Part shown: positions 8,012 to 16,792 of the stretch, in pieces
Numbering within the stretch: position 1 is the stretch's first letter
Layout: each line of letters begins with the position of its first letter
Assembly: GCA_039819065.1 (NCBI GenBank)
Contig: JBCBSS010000042.1
Span: 1-51,192, forward strand
Source: JBCBSS01 sp039819065
GTDB taxonomy: Bacteria > Bacteroidota > Bacteroidia > Cytophagales > Cyclobacteriaceae
Direction: 5' to 3'
Length of the DNA: 51,192 nt
The notes under the pieces: model-generated
Seen by the model: the letters and a program-made list of their open reading frames with translations, nothing else
Told to the model about the DNA's origin: nothing
The model's database searches: none
Translations under genes and position numbers: made by a program

Positions 8012-9562
8012 CTAGCGCCTCTTAGAGGTAAGGTACTTGTTTCTGATGATCTCCTCGACTGGCCTGTTATTGATTTTGCTTTCCAGCCATGATACAATAT
8101 CGAGGTAAACGAAGGGGCGCTTCTCGTATTCGTCTTCGCTGAGCACCTTCAATTTGCCTTTGAGTTTGATAAACTCCTTACGCAGCTCCGAGGGGAAGAT
8201 TTTAGGTACTTTCCTAAGGAACCTGAGTATCTCGGATTGTACGGCCTGCAAGTCTTTCATCTTTACCAAAAAGCGGTAAACCGATTTGATTTGGTATTCA
8301 ACCAACTCCTGATTACCGAGTTCATAATGGGCAATCAGGTTGAGTATCCTTGAAAAGCACTGGATATCCTCGCGTATATTACTCTCTTTAAGGTTGATGA
8401 TCTTATTGAGAAAGTAGATGGCTCTTTGATTATCACCAGCGCCAAAATAAAGACAAGCGGCTCGGTAGTAGAAGATAATGATTCTATGTTGATCAAAATC
8501 CTTTTCCTTGGACTCAAGCTTATCGAGCAAGTCTGGAATTAATCTCAAACCTTCTGTAAAAGTCCCTTCGAGGAAGTGACGGTCTATCTCATGGGTAAAA
8601 CGATATAAGAAGAGCAAGTTTTCAATGTTTTTATCCAACTCTCCTTCACGCTCCAACTCTAGCGCCTTCAACTTACCCAGTATTTCCACAAACTTCGAAT
8701 AATGAGCGATGTTATACAGTGCGCTGAGCAGGTTGTGAATGCCTTTCAAATAAAGCACTACTTCTTTCTCCTTCATTGCAGGGTCGCTCTCAATTAAGCT
8801 CACCCATTTCTCCGCATACTTATAGCACTTTAGGAAATCCTGAATGATATAATTATACCACACCTGAGCCATGTAGAGGTATAGTTTCTCATAGAAGCTC
8901 AATTGCCCAGTATCGTGCTCTGGAAGGTTACTGATAAAGAAGTCTTTGACGTAATAGTAATCCTTTTCATTTCTGGCGTGTCCCGTTTTCAGATACAGGT
9001 CGTAAAGCCTTAAGGCCAGGTTTGAAAACCTGTTGGCAGAATTGATCATCTTGCCGTACGAGGCGGATTCAATCGAAAGTTCTTTGCTCCTTGTAGCGAT
9101 ACTTCTTGTAATGTATTGAAGCTCGATTTGCTTTTCAAATTCTATTATCTCTAAGGTAAGCAGGTTGAACCTTCTGCTTTTGGCCATTTCCTTAACATTG
9201 TCAAGTAACTCAAGACTTTGTTTGTACAGGCCTTTATTGTACAGAATACGGGCGTAATCAATCTTTTCCCTGATTTCAATATCATCATTCTTATGCCTGT
9301 GGTTGAGTCTCAAGCTTAGCAGCAATTGCTTATAGAGGTTGGCTTTGATATTGGAGAGTTGCGATTTCTTTATCCCGGGAACCGTCTTGAGAATATGTTG
9401 CTCATCGTACTCCTTCATTTTGTCCATCACATTGAAAAGTTGGATGAACTTCGCATCCGCAGCAGCCTGATTTCTACCCACAAACAGCTTGAAGTTTCTC
9501 TTTTCAGCTTTGCTAAGAGAATTGATCAATTGAACAAGATGATCGGTTTGCTGCTTTGGCAT
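8012..9562 (-). CDS. helical-repeat protein, unknown function
   Basis: A 516-residue protein without signal peptide or membrane segment. It opens with MPKQQTDHLVQLINSLSKAEKRNFKLFV and then is nearly all alpha-helical, with TPR-like helix pairs such as ARILYNKGLYKQSLELLDNV and AACLYFGAGDNQRAIYFLNKI. This suggests a cytoplasmic scaffold. I recall similar unnamed proteins in Bacteroidota but cannot name a family. It is divergent from the leu operon across 170 bases; whether they share regulation is unknown. Confidence 0.8.
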   Translation of the reverse strand: MPKQQTDHLVQLINSLSKAEKRNFKLFVGRNQAAADAKFIQLFNVMDKMKEYDEQHILKTVPGIKKSQLSNIKANLYKQLLLSLRLNHRHKNDDIEIREKIDYARILYNKGLYKQSLELLDNVKEMAKSRRFNLLTLEIIEFEKQIELQYITRSIATRSKELSIESASYGKMINSANRFSNLALRLYDLYLKTGHARNEKDYYYVKDFFISNLPEHDTGQLSFYEKLYLYMAQVWYNYIIQDFLKCYKYAEKWVSLIESDPAMKEKEVVLYLKGIHNLLSALYNIAHYSKFVEILGKLKALELEREGELDKNIENLLFLYRFTHEIDRHFLEGTFTEGLRLIPDLLDKLESKEKDFDQHRIIIFYYRAACLYFGAGDNQRAIYFLNKIINLKESNIREDIQCFSRILNLIAHYELGNQELVEYQIKSVYRFLVKMKDLQAVQSEILRFLRKVPKIFPSELRKEFIKLKGKLKVLSEDEYEKRPFVYLDIVSWLESKINNRPVEEIIRNKYLTSKRR

Positions 9563-9732
9563 TGTAAATAAATGTAACGTAAATATCTAACTATCAGTTA
9601 CTTACAAATCATAATAATCATTTGACTACTGTAGGTTCTGCGAATATTTAACCTCCGTCAATCCTCGTAAATCTTACATTTATTTCCTTATTCTCCGCAA
9701 TATGAAATGTATAAAACCAAAATTTTTTGAAT

Positions 9733-10893
9733 ATGTCTGAAAAGAGGATTCATATATTCGACACCACTTTGAGAGATGGGGAGCAGGTGCCGGGTTGTAA
9801 ATTGAATAATAGAGAGAAGATAGAAATAGCCCTGATGTTAGAGGAACTAGGTGTCGATGTAATAGAAGCTGGTTTTCCCATTTCCAGTCCCGGAGATTTC
9901 GAGTCAGTATCTCAAATCAGCCGACTTGTCCGTGAACCGATCATTTGTGGTCTGTCAAGAGCGGTTAAAAAAGACATCGAGGTAGCGGCCGAAGCGGTTA
10001 AAAATGCTAAAAGACCTAGGATACATACAGGACTCGGCACATCGGAATCGCATATCAAATACAAGCTCTGCTGCACGGAAGAGCAAATTATGGAAAGGGC
10101 CGAAGCCGCTGTAAAGCATGCCAAGCGTTTTGTGGAAGACGTTGAATTCTATGCTGAAGATGCTGGTAGAACTAACAATGAATTTTTGGCTAAAGTAGTC
10201 CAGGTGGCTATCAATGCCGGAGCTACAGTTGTAAACATTCCCGATACAACAGGATATTGTTTACCAGAGGAATATGGAAACAAGATCAAGTTCTTAAAGG
10301 AAAATGTAAAAGGCATCGATAACGTCACTATTTCTGTGCATTGCCACAATGATTTGGGTTTAGCGACATCCAATGCCATAGCCGGTATTCAAAACGGTGC
10401 AACACAAATTGAATGTACCATCAATGGCATCGGAGAAAGAGCAGGTAATACTGCTTTGGAAGAAGTGGCTATGATCATGTGCCAACACAAAAGCCTGAAC
10501 TTCACTAATAACATCAATACTAAGCTGCTCAATCCAATCAGTCAGTTGGTGGCCGAACGTATGGGTATGCCTGTGCAGCCCAACAAAGCGGTTGTGGGTG
10601 CAAATGCTTTTGCACATTCTTCAGGCATTCACCAGGATGGCGTGATCAAGCACCGTGAAACTTACGAGATCATCAACCCTGAAGATGTTGGTGTAGATCA
10701 GTCTTCGATCATTCTAACAGCACGAAGCGGGCGGGCAGCACTGGCCTATAAAGCCAAAAACATTGGCTACCACCTTACTAAAACCGACCTTGATGAAGCC
10801 TATACACAGTTCCTCCAAGTTGCCGACCGCAAGAAGGAAGTGACTGAAGCAGACCTTCATATCATGTTGTCCCAAATGAGTATTTCAGTTTAG
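9733..10893 (+). CDS. leuA: 2-isopropylmalate synthase, short form
   Basis: Condenses acetyl-CoA with 2-ketoisovalerate, the first committed step to leucine. The TIM-barrel motifs are present: DTTLRDGEQ at the start with metal-binding Asp, HCHND (His203, His205) and GIGERAGN. SGIHQDG marks the linker region. The protein has about 386 residues and ends right after the linker, so the roughly 130-residue C-terminal leucine-sensing domain of typical LeuA is absent, and leuC starts 8 bases later. The ATG at 9733 is used; a TTG two codons earlier is the alternative. Position at the head of leuCDB rules against homocitrate or citramalate synthase. Confidence 0.93.
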   Translation: MSEKRIHIFDTTLRDGEQVPGCKLNNREKIEIALMLEELGVDVIEAGFPISSPGDFESVSQISRLVREPIICGLSRAVKKDIEVAAEAVKNAKRPRIHTGLGTSESHIKYKLCCTEEQIMERAEAAVKHAKRFVEDVEFYAEDAGRTNNEFLAKVVQVAINAGATVVNIPDTTGYCLPEEYGNKIKFLKENVKGIDNVTISVHCHNDLGLATSNAIAGIQNGATQIECTINGIGERAGNTALEEVAMIMCQHKSLNFTNNINTKLLNPISQLVAERMGMPVQPNKAVVGANAFAHSSGIHQDGVIKHRETYEIINPEDVGVDQSSIILTARSGRAALAYKAKNIGYHLTKTDLDEAYTQFLQVADRKKEVTEADLHIMLSQMSISV

Positions 10894-10901
10894 GCCGATC
10901 A

Positions 10902-12293
10902 ATGGGAAAAACACTTTTCGATAAGATTTGGGATAGCCATGTGGTTTTTCAGGCTGAAGGCGGCTTAGATGTACTGTACATCGACCGTCACCTTATTCAT
11001 GAAGTAACAAGCCCTCAGGCCTTTGCTGGTATAGAAAAAAGAGGTATTCCTCTGCACAGTAAAGAAAAGACCATCGCCACTGCAGATCATAATGTACCCA
11101 CCAAGGATCAGCACTTACCCATTCGGGATGCGCTGTCCAGACATCAGGTGGACACTTTGATCAAAAACTGCGAAAAGCATGGTGTTGATCTCTACGGGCT
11201 TGGACACCCCTATCAAGGCATCGTGCATGTGATAGGCCCGGAATTGGGCATCACACAGCCTGGTATGACCATCGTATGTGGCGACAGCCATACCTCGACA
11301 CATGGCGCCATGGGGAGCATCGCATTCGGCATTGGTACTAGCCAAGTAGAACAGGTCATGGCGACTCAATGCCTCCTGCAAAAGAAACCAAAGAAAATGA
11401 GGATTAATGTTGATGGGCAATTAGGACATGGGGTTTTACCCAAAGACTTAATCCTCTATATCATTTCAAAATTGACTGCTGCCGGTGGCACTGGTCACTT
11501 TATAGAATACGCAGGCCCTACGTTCAGCAGGCTTTCTATGGAAGGTAGAATGACCGTCTGTAACATGAGCATAGAAATGGGTGCCCGAGGCGGTCTGATC
11601 GCTCCAGATACTACCACTTTTAAGTATTTGAAAGGTCGTGAATTCGCTCCCCAAGGAGAAGCTTTCGAAGAAGCCATGGCTCGCTGGGTAGAGTTGTATT
11701 CGGATGATGATGCCTCATTTGACACCGAGCATTACTTTAATGCCAGTGATGTCGAGCCCATGGTCACTTACGGCACTAACCCGGGTATGGGCATCAAAAT
11801 CTCAGAGAAAATACCGCGAGAAACAGATGTAGAAAACGTCACTTCTTTTCGCAAATCCTTAGAATACATGGGCTTGAAGTCTGGCAGTTCTTTGCTCGGT
11901 AAGTCAGTCAACTACGTTTTCATAGGCAGTTGTACCAATTCGAGGATAGAAGACCTGCGAGTGGTCGCTGACTACGTCAAAGGTAAGCGCAAAGCATCGA
12001 ATGTTCAGGCGTTTATTGTTCCCGGCTCTAAGCAAGTGGAACGACAAGCCAAAGAAGAAGAGTTGGATCTCATCTTCGAAGAAGCCGGGTTTGAGTTAAG
12101 GGAACCGGGTTGTTCTGCCTGTTTAGGCATGAATGAGGATAAAATACCAAAAGGGGAGTATTGTATTTCTACCTCCAATAGAAACTTTGAAGGGAGGCAA
12201 GGGCCAGGGTCTCATACTTTCCTGAGTAGCCCACTGATGGCTGCGGCAGCAGCGATTAAAGGTGAAATAACTGACGTAAGGGAATATATATAA
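10902..12293 (+). CDS. leuC: 3-isopropylmalate dehydratase large subunit
   Basis: Aconitase-family enzyme that, with LeuD, isomerises 2-isopropylmalate to 3-isopropylmalate. The [4Fe-4S] ligands are visible as Cys344 in GSCTNSR and Cys404 and Cys407 in GCSACLG. Length (463 residues) and motifs such as CGDSHTSTHGA fit bacterial LeuC. It follows leuA by 8 bases and precedes leuD by 11, so it is translated from one leu transcript. Nothing unusual is seen. Confidence 0.97.
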   Translation: MGKTLFDKIWDSHVVFQAEGGLDVLYIDRHLIHEVTSPQAFAGIEKRGIPLHSKEKTIATADHNVPTKDQHLPIRDALSRHQVDTLIKNCEKHGVDLYGLGHPYQGIVHVIGPELGITQPGMTIVCGDSHTSTHGAMGSIAFGIGTSQVEQVMATQCLLQKKPKKMRINVDGQLGHGVLPKDLILYIISKLTAAGGTGHFIEYAGPTFSRLSMEGRMTVCNMSIEMGARGGLIAPDTTTFKYLKGREFAPQGEAFEEAMARWVELYSDDDASFDTEHYFNASDVEPMVTYGTNPGMGIKISEKIPRETDVENVTSFRKSLEYMGLKSGSSLLGKSVNYVFIGSCTNSRIEDLRVVADYVKGKRKASNVQAFIVPGSKQVERQAKEEELDLIFEEAGFELREPGCSACLGMNEDKIPKGEYCISTSNRNFEGRQGPGSHTFLSSPLMAAAAAIKGEITDVREYI

Positions 12294-12304
12294 TTGATGA
12301 GTTG

Positions 12305-12898
12305 ATGGAGAAGTTTACCAACCTTACCTCTACCGCGATTCCTCTGGATATAGAGGATGTCGACACGGATCAAATCATTCCGGCTCGCTTTCTAAAAGCG
12401 ACAACCCGCGAAGGTTTTGGAGAAAATCTATTTCGTGATTGGAGGTATCATGCGGATAACTCGTTGAACGAAGAATTCATATTAAACCATACTATTTATA
12501 AAGGCCAGGTATTAGTGGCAGGAAGAAATTTTGGATGCGGCAGTAGCCGGGAGCATGCGGCCTGGGCATTGCATGATTATGGTTTCCGCGTAATTATTTC
12601 CAGTTTTTTCGCGGACATTTTCAAAGGCAATGCCTTGAATAATGGCTTGTTACCTATACAGGTTTCTGATCATTTTTTGCATTCCATTTTTGAAAAAGTA
12701 AAAGAAACCCCGGACACAAAAATTCATGTAAATCTCGAGGAGCAGACGATTACCGCAGACGGTATGGCTGCTTCTGAAACATTTGAGATTGACGCCTACA
12801 AAAAGATGTGTCTTTTGAATGGTTACGACGATATCGATTTTTTATTAAGTCTAAAAGACAAAATACAAGCTTACGAAACACAACAAGCAGCACATTAA
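12305..12898 (+). CDS. leuD: 3-isopropylmalate dehydratase small subunit
   Basis: Swivel-domain subunit of isopropylmalate isomerase. DTDQIIPARFLK and the substrate-binding GCGSSREHAAWAL motif identify it. Translation probably begins at ATG 12305; a TTG sits just before it. The length, 197 residues, is normal. The gene lies third in the leuACDB operon and must form a heterodimer with LeuC. Confidence 0.97.
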   Translation: MEKFTNLTSTAIPLDIEDVDTDQIIPARFLKATTREGFGENLFRDWRYHADNSLNEEFILNHTIYKGQVLVAGRNFGCGSSREHAAWALHDYGFRVIISSFFADIFKGNALNNGLLPIQVSDHFLHSIFEKVKETPDTKIHVNLEEQTITADGMAASETFEIDAYKKMCLLNGYDDIDFLLSLKDKIQAYETQQAAH

Positions 12899-12913
12899 AA
12901 ACCTCATAAGACT

Positions 12914-14026
12914 ATGCAAAAGAAAATAGGAGTTCTTCCCGGTGATGGTATAGGGCCGGAAGTGGTGGCACAGGGAATCAAAGTACTGAACGCTATCGGA
13001 GAAAGATATGGTCACTCATTTCAATATGAAGTGGGTGAAATTGGAGCTTCGGCCATTGATAAAACAGGAAGTGCGCTACCTGATCGTACGCTAGACATTT
13101 GCTTAGCCTCAGATGCTATTTTGCTTGGTGCTGTGGGCGATCCGAGATTTGACCTTGACCCCAATGCTAAAGTGCGTCCCGAACAAGGGTTACTGGCCTT
13201 GAGAAAATCATTGGGTCTTTTTGCCAACATCAGACCTATAACCACATTTGATGCGTTAATCCACCTTTCGCCATTGAAAGAAGAGAAGATCAAGGGCGCC
13301 AACTTCATCATTTACAGGGAATTGACTGGCGGTCTTTATTTCGGAAAGAAAGAGCGCAACGGAGATACCGCTTTTGACAATTGCACTTACAGCACTCTGG
13401 AAATTAGTCGTATCGCCAAGTTGGCATTCGAAGCTGCCATACATAGGGATAAGAAATTAACGCTCGTGGACAAGGCCAACGTGCTAGAGACTTCCAGGTT
13501 ATGGAGGGATACTGTTTCTAAAATACAAAAGGAGCAGTATCCAGAAGTTGAACTTGAGTTAATGTTTGTTGATAATGCAGCCATGCAACTCATACAGCAG
13601 CCCAACAAGTTCGATGTAGTGCTTACTGAGAATATGTTCGGTGACATCCTCTCTGATGAAGCTAGTGTTATAACCGGATCTTTAGGTCTTTTGCCTTCTG
13701 CCTCGATCGGAGAAAAAACGTCACTGTTTGAGCCGGTGCATGGTTCTTACCCTCAAGCTGCAGGAAAAGATATTGCTAACCCATTCGCCACCATTCTTTC
13801 AGTCGCCATGATGCTTGAATCATTCGATATGTTCGATGAGGCGCTAGCTGTGAATGATGCGGTTAAGCGTTGCTTAGAGGAAGGCTTTGTTACCGTAGAC
13901 ATTGCTCCCCAAAACGCCTATCACTGCTCAAAAGTAGGAGACTTAATTGCTTTGCTAATAATGGAGGAAGGCAACACCCACTTCAATAAGCACAATATCG
14001 AGGATAGCGAGTCGATTATTATTTAG
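12914..14026 (+). CDS. leuB: 3-isopropylmalate dehydrogenase
   Basis: NAD-dependent oxidative decarboxylase producing 2-ketoisocaproate precursor. GDGIGPEVV lies at the N-terminus, YRELTGGLYFG carries the catalytic Tyr, and LTENMFGDILSDEAS and EPVHGSYPQAAGKDIANP form the metal and NAD sites. At 370 residues it is slightly longer than many LeuB because of an extended tail. It is the last gene of the leu operon; no clear terminator follows. Confidence 0.96.
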   Translation: MQKKIGVLPGDGIGPEVVAQGIKVLNAIGERYGHSFQYEVGEIGASAIDKTGSALPDRTLDICLASDAILLGAVGDPRFDLDPNAKVRPEQGLLALRKSLGLFANIRPITTFDALIHLSPLKEEKIKGANFIIYRELTGGLYFGKKERNGDTAFDNCTYSTLEISRIAKLAFEAAIHRDKKLTLVDKANVLETSRLWRDTVSKIQKEQYPEVELELMFVDNAAMQLIQQPNKFDVVLTENMFGDILSDEASVITGSLGLLPSASIGEKTSLFEPVHGSYPQAAGKDIANPFATILSVAMMLESFDMFDEALAVNDAVKRCLEEGFVTVDIAPQNAYHCSKVGDLIALLIMEEGNTHFNKHNIEDSESIII

Positions 14027-14400
14027 TGGGTCGGAATAAGATCAAAACCACAAATCAATATTTTGTTTAAGAATAACCTTAACAAAGTGATAGATCAATA
14101 CGAGTACTATAATAATTACGGCCAGTAGTGTTTTTTTGAATTTTTTCACTGATACAAATATTCTAAGGCTGAGGTGGGGTTATCTCAAAAGCTCTTTTAC
14201 ATGTCACTTCGATCAAATCTGATATGAAACTCATTCGTTCAAATCACCTGATAATTAACATTTTGTGCATTTTGAAAAGCTGATAGTGTCTACTCTGATG
14301 AACTAAACCTATATACGTGAACAGAAGTGAGTCGAATTATTTCTATTTAATTCTACCTGATTCTATTTATTTCCAGTTTCTATACTTCTATTATCCACTG

Positions 14401-14436
14401 GATTGCTTCATCCTACTGCGTCGGATTCGCAATGAC
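14401..14436 (-). repeat. palindromic intergenic repeat, GTCATTGCGA type
   Basis: Read on the minus strand it starts GTCATTGCGAATCC and ends GGATGAAGCAATC, an imperfect stem of about 11 bp. Elements with a GTCATTGCGA head and GAAGCAATC tail are common intergenic repeats in many bacteria. It shares the GTCAT head with the elements at 7.9, 44 and 48 kb. Confidence 0.65.
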
Positions 14437-14449
14437 AGCCAGAATATCA

Positions 14450-14477
14450 GTCTTTTGTCTAACGTCTAATGTCTGAC
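14450..14477. repeat. 7-bp tandem repeat, four units
   Basis: GTCTTTT, GTCTAAC, GTCTAAT and GTCTGAC follow each other without a gap, with GTCT starting at 14450, 14457, 14464 and 14471. The array ends exactly where the stop codon of the DUF58 gene begins (14478). Confidence 0.75.
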
Positions 14478-15812
14478 TCATATCATCCCCCTAGATTTCA
14501 GCTCCAAGTATTTGTTGATGGAGTTGATGGTAAGTTGTTCGGGCTTGGTGAAGATGCTTTGAATACCGAAATGTCTTAACTCATTGATGATCTGATTTTT
14601 CTCTGAGGCAAATCGGTGGGCGATAGTTTTGAGGTATATATCTTCTAAATTCTCTGCTCCTTCACTGTAGTAGTTAATCAATTCGGTATTCTCAAATACC
14701 ACAACCACTAACAGATGCTGTTTGTTGATCCTTCTCAACATGGGTAAGACACGCTCCAATGAGTAGATACTTTCAAAATTGGAGAAAAGGAAAACAAGGC
14801 TTCTACCTTTGATGGTATTACGCATCACCGAATACATCAACTCATAGTTAGCTTCCAGTTTGCTTTCTTCTTCTCGGTAAAGCGTTTCGAGAATGAGCTT
14901 AAGTTGGTTGCGATGCCTATCGGATTTAACAATGCTTTCGACTTTATCAGAGAAAGTGATTAAACCGGCCTTATCCTGTTTCAACAAGGCCGTATTGGAA
15001 ATAACGAGACTGGCATTTATCGCATAATCGAGCAAGCTCAAGCCGTTGAACGGCATCTTCATATACCGGCTTTTGTCGATAAGCGAATATATCTGCTGCG
15101 CCCTTTCATCTTCGTAGTGATTGACCATCAAACGGTTAGCCCGACTAGTGGCTTTCCAATTGACACTCTGGTAGTCATCACCGATAACATACTCTTTGAT
15201 CTGCTCGAATTCGTAACTGTGCCCAAGCCTCCTGATCTTCTTAATACCGAAAGAGGTGGCTAATTTGGCAACTGTTCTGATCTCATACTTTTTCATATCC
15301 ATTACCGATGGATATACCGGTGCTATGACCTCCTTGTCCAAACTGATTCTTCTTTCTACTATGCCCAGAATCGATTTCGCGAAAAGGTGGATTTTACCGA
15401 AGTTGTATTCTCCTCGAACCAATGGCCTGATCTTGTAACTAAATTGTTTCTTTTCCTTGGAAGACAGTTTGAAGTTTATGCTGAAATCGCGCTTCTGTAA
15501 TTGAAAAGGTAACTCATCGATAAGCCTAATGGACAGCGGCAACTTGTATTCACTTCTGACCCTAAGCGTTACTTTATTCTCATTGCCGAGGGAAAGCAAT
15601 TTTGACATAGAGCGCACAGCGTAAAGTTTGACCGCACCATTGAAGAGCAGAAATATGTCTACGATGATGGCTCCAATAAAGAATAGAATGGCGGTTTGGG
15701 CCAAAGAAAAGAAGACCGGAAAAGGAAAGCCGGCTATAAACAGCAATACTATGGCGCCGCCTGCCAGGAAAAACCTGGTGGGTAAATATAAATTTCTAAT
15801 CTTCTTTATCAC
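14478..15812 (-). CDS. DUF58 domain-containing protein
   Basis: A 444-residue protein with two hydrophobic segments within the first 55 residues and a long soluble region. The DUF58 core is marked by GDDYQSVNWKATSRANRLMV, followed by a von Willebrand-A-like fold (YSLIDKSRYM). DUF58 proteins regularly pair with MoxR ATPases and are thought to act in assembly or maturation of envelope proteins. It overlaps the moxR gene by four bases at a GTGA, so the two are translationally coupled. It is the last gene of the SpoIIM-DUF4129-DUF4350-MoxR-DUF58 operon. Confidence 0.92.
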   Translation of the reverse strand: MIKKIRNLYLPTRFFLAGGAIVLLFIAGFPFPVFFSLAQTAILFFIGAIIVDIFLLFNGAVKLYAVRSMSKLLSLGNENKVTLRVRSEYKLPLSIRLIDELPFQLQKRDFSINFKLSSKEKKQFSYKIRPLVRGEYNFGKIHLFAKSILGIVERRISLDKEVIAPVYPSVMDMKKYEIRTVAKLATSFGIKKIRRLGHSYEFEQIKEYVIGDDYQSVNWKATSRANRLMVNHYEDERAQQIYSLIDKSRYMKMPFNGLSLLDYAINASLVISNTALLKQDKAGLITFSDKVESIVKSDRHRNQLKLILETLYREEESKLEANYELMYSVMRNTIKGRSLVFLFSNFESIYSLERVLPMLRRINKQHLLVVVVFENTELINYYSEGAENLEDIYLKTIAHRFASEKNQIINELRHFGIQSIFTKPEQLTINSINKYLELKSRGMI

Positions 15813-16792
15813 CGGGGTACTTCTACCTTTTTAATGATTTCTGCGATAATATCCTCTGGCTCATAACCTTCCATTTCTCGCTCAGGACTCAAAATAATTC
15901 TATGGTTCAACACCGGTGCTACTACAAACTGAATATCATCAGGCACCACGAAATTGCGCCCATTCATAGCGGCTACTGCTTTGGATGACTTCATAATAGC
16001 TAACGAAGCCCTTGGTGAAGCACCGAGGAATAGGTCGCCATTGTTACGCGTGTTATGAATGATGTGAGCAATATAATTGATCAGTTGATCGCTAATGTGT
16101 ATCTCCTCCACGATCTTCTTACAATTGACAATATCTTCCCTGGAAATGACCGGATTCACTTCGTTCACCACTTGCGAGGTAAAGTCTTCTTTGAATCGCT
16201 GTAGAATAAGGCTTTCGTCTTCTAGCGAAGGATAGCCTAACTTTATTCTAAAAAGGAAACGGTCAAGTTGTGCTTCTGGTAGCTTGTAGGTTCCTTCCTG
16301 CTCAATTGGGTTTTGGGTAGCTACAACCACAAACGGCGGTTCCATCTTATAGGTTTCTCCATCTACTGTCACCTGTCTTTCCTCCATTACCTCAAAAAGG
16401 GCGGCTTGCGTTTTAGCTGGCGAACGGTTGATTTCGTCAATCAGAACGATGTTCGAAAACACAGGCCCACTATTGAACACAAACTCTGACGTCTTCATAT
16501 TGAATACTGAGGTACCGACAACATCCGAAGGCATGAGGTCAGGGGTAAATTGTATCCTTGAATAATTCACCGAAATGGTTTTTGAGAGCAGTTTAGCCGT
16601 TAACGTTTTGGCAATTCCCGGTACTCCTTCAACAATGACATGCCCATTGGTAAACAAAGCCACCAGAAAGAGATCGATCATTTTATCCTGTCCGATCACT
16701 ACCTTTTGCACTTCGTTTCTTACCTTCTCGATCGACTCATTGAACCTTGCCAATTGGTCGTCCGACTGGCTATTGACTGGGGTTTCCTCCAT
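15809..16792 (-). CDS. MoxR family AAA+ ATPase
   Basis: A 327-residue ATPase. Walker A is GVPGIAKT at 56-63, Walker B is VLIDEINRSPAKTQAAL, and the sensor region includes VVATQNPIEQEGTYKLPEAQLDRF, all diagnostic of MoxR. These enzymes act as chaperone-like motors on partner proteins carrying von Willebrand-type domains, here most likely the DUF58 product encoded next. The start codon overlaps the stop of the upstream DUF4350 gene by one base (TAATG). It is cytoplasmic and probably sits at the membrane with the other products of the operon. Confidence 0.96.
   Translation of the reverse strand: MEETPVNSQSDDQLARFNESIEKVRNEVQKVVIGQDKMIDLFLVALFTNGHVIVEGVPGIAKTLTAKLLSKTISVNYSRIQFTPDLMPSDVVGTSVFNMKTSEFVFNSGPVFSNIVLIDEINRSPAKTQAALFEVMEERQVTVDGETYKMEPPFVVVATQNPIEQEGTYKLPEAQLDRFLFRIKLGYPSLEDESLILQRFKEDFTSQVVNEVNPVISREDIVNCKKIVEEIHISDQLINYIAHIIHNTRNNGDLFLGASPRASLAIMKSSKAVAAMNGRNFVVPDDIQFVVAPVLNHRIILSPEREMEGYEPEDIIAEIIKKVEVPR

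Larger units (their letters stand above)
14027..14477. other. 451-bp intergenic region with repeat remnants
   Basis: No coding sequence is supported. The left part is AT-rich with no clear structure. The right end holds a palindromic repeat of the GTCATTGCGA type (14401-14436, reading on the minus strand) and, directly next to the DUF58 stop codon, a four-unit 7-bp tandem repeat (14450-14477). Confidence 0.6.

Noticed and set aside
9563..9732. Leucine leader peptide, T-box or riboswitch before leuA
   Set aside because: No Leu-rich short frame, no T-box sequence and no stable hairpin with a T run is seen in the 170-base gap.
9733..10893. Homocitrate or citramalate synthase instead of LeuA
   Set aside because: It is short, but it is first in a complete leuCDB operon and carries the isopropylmalate synthase motifs.
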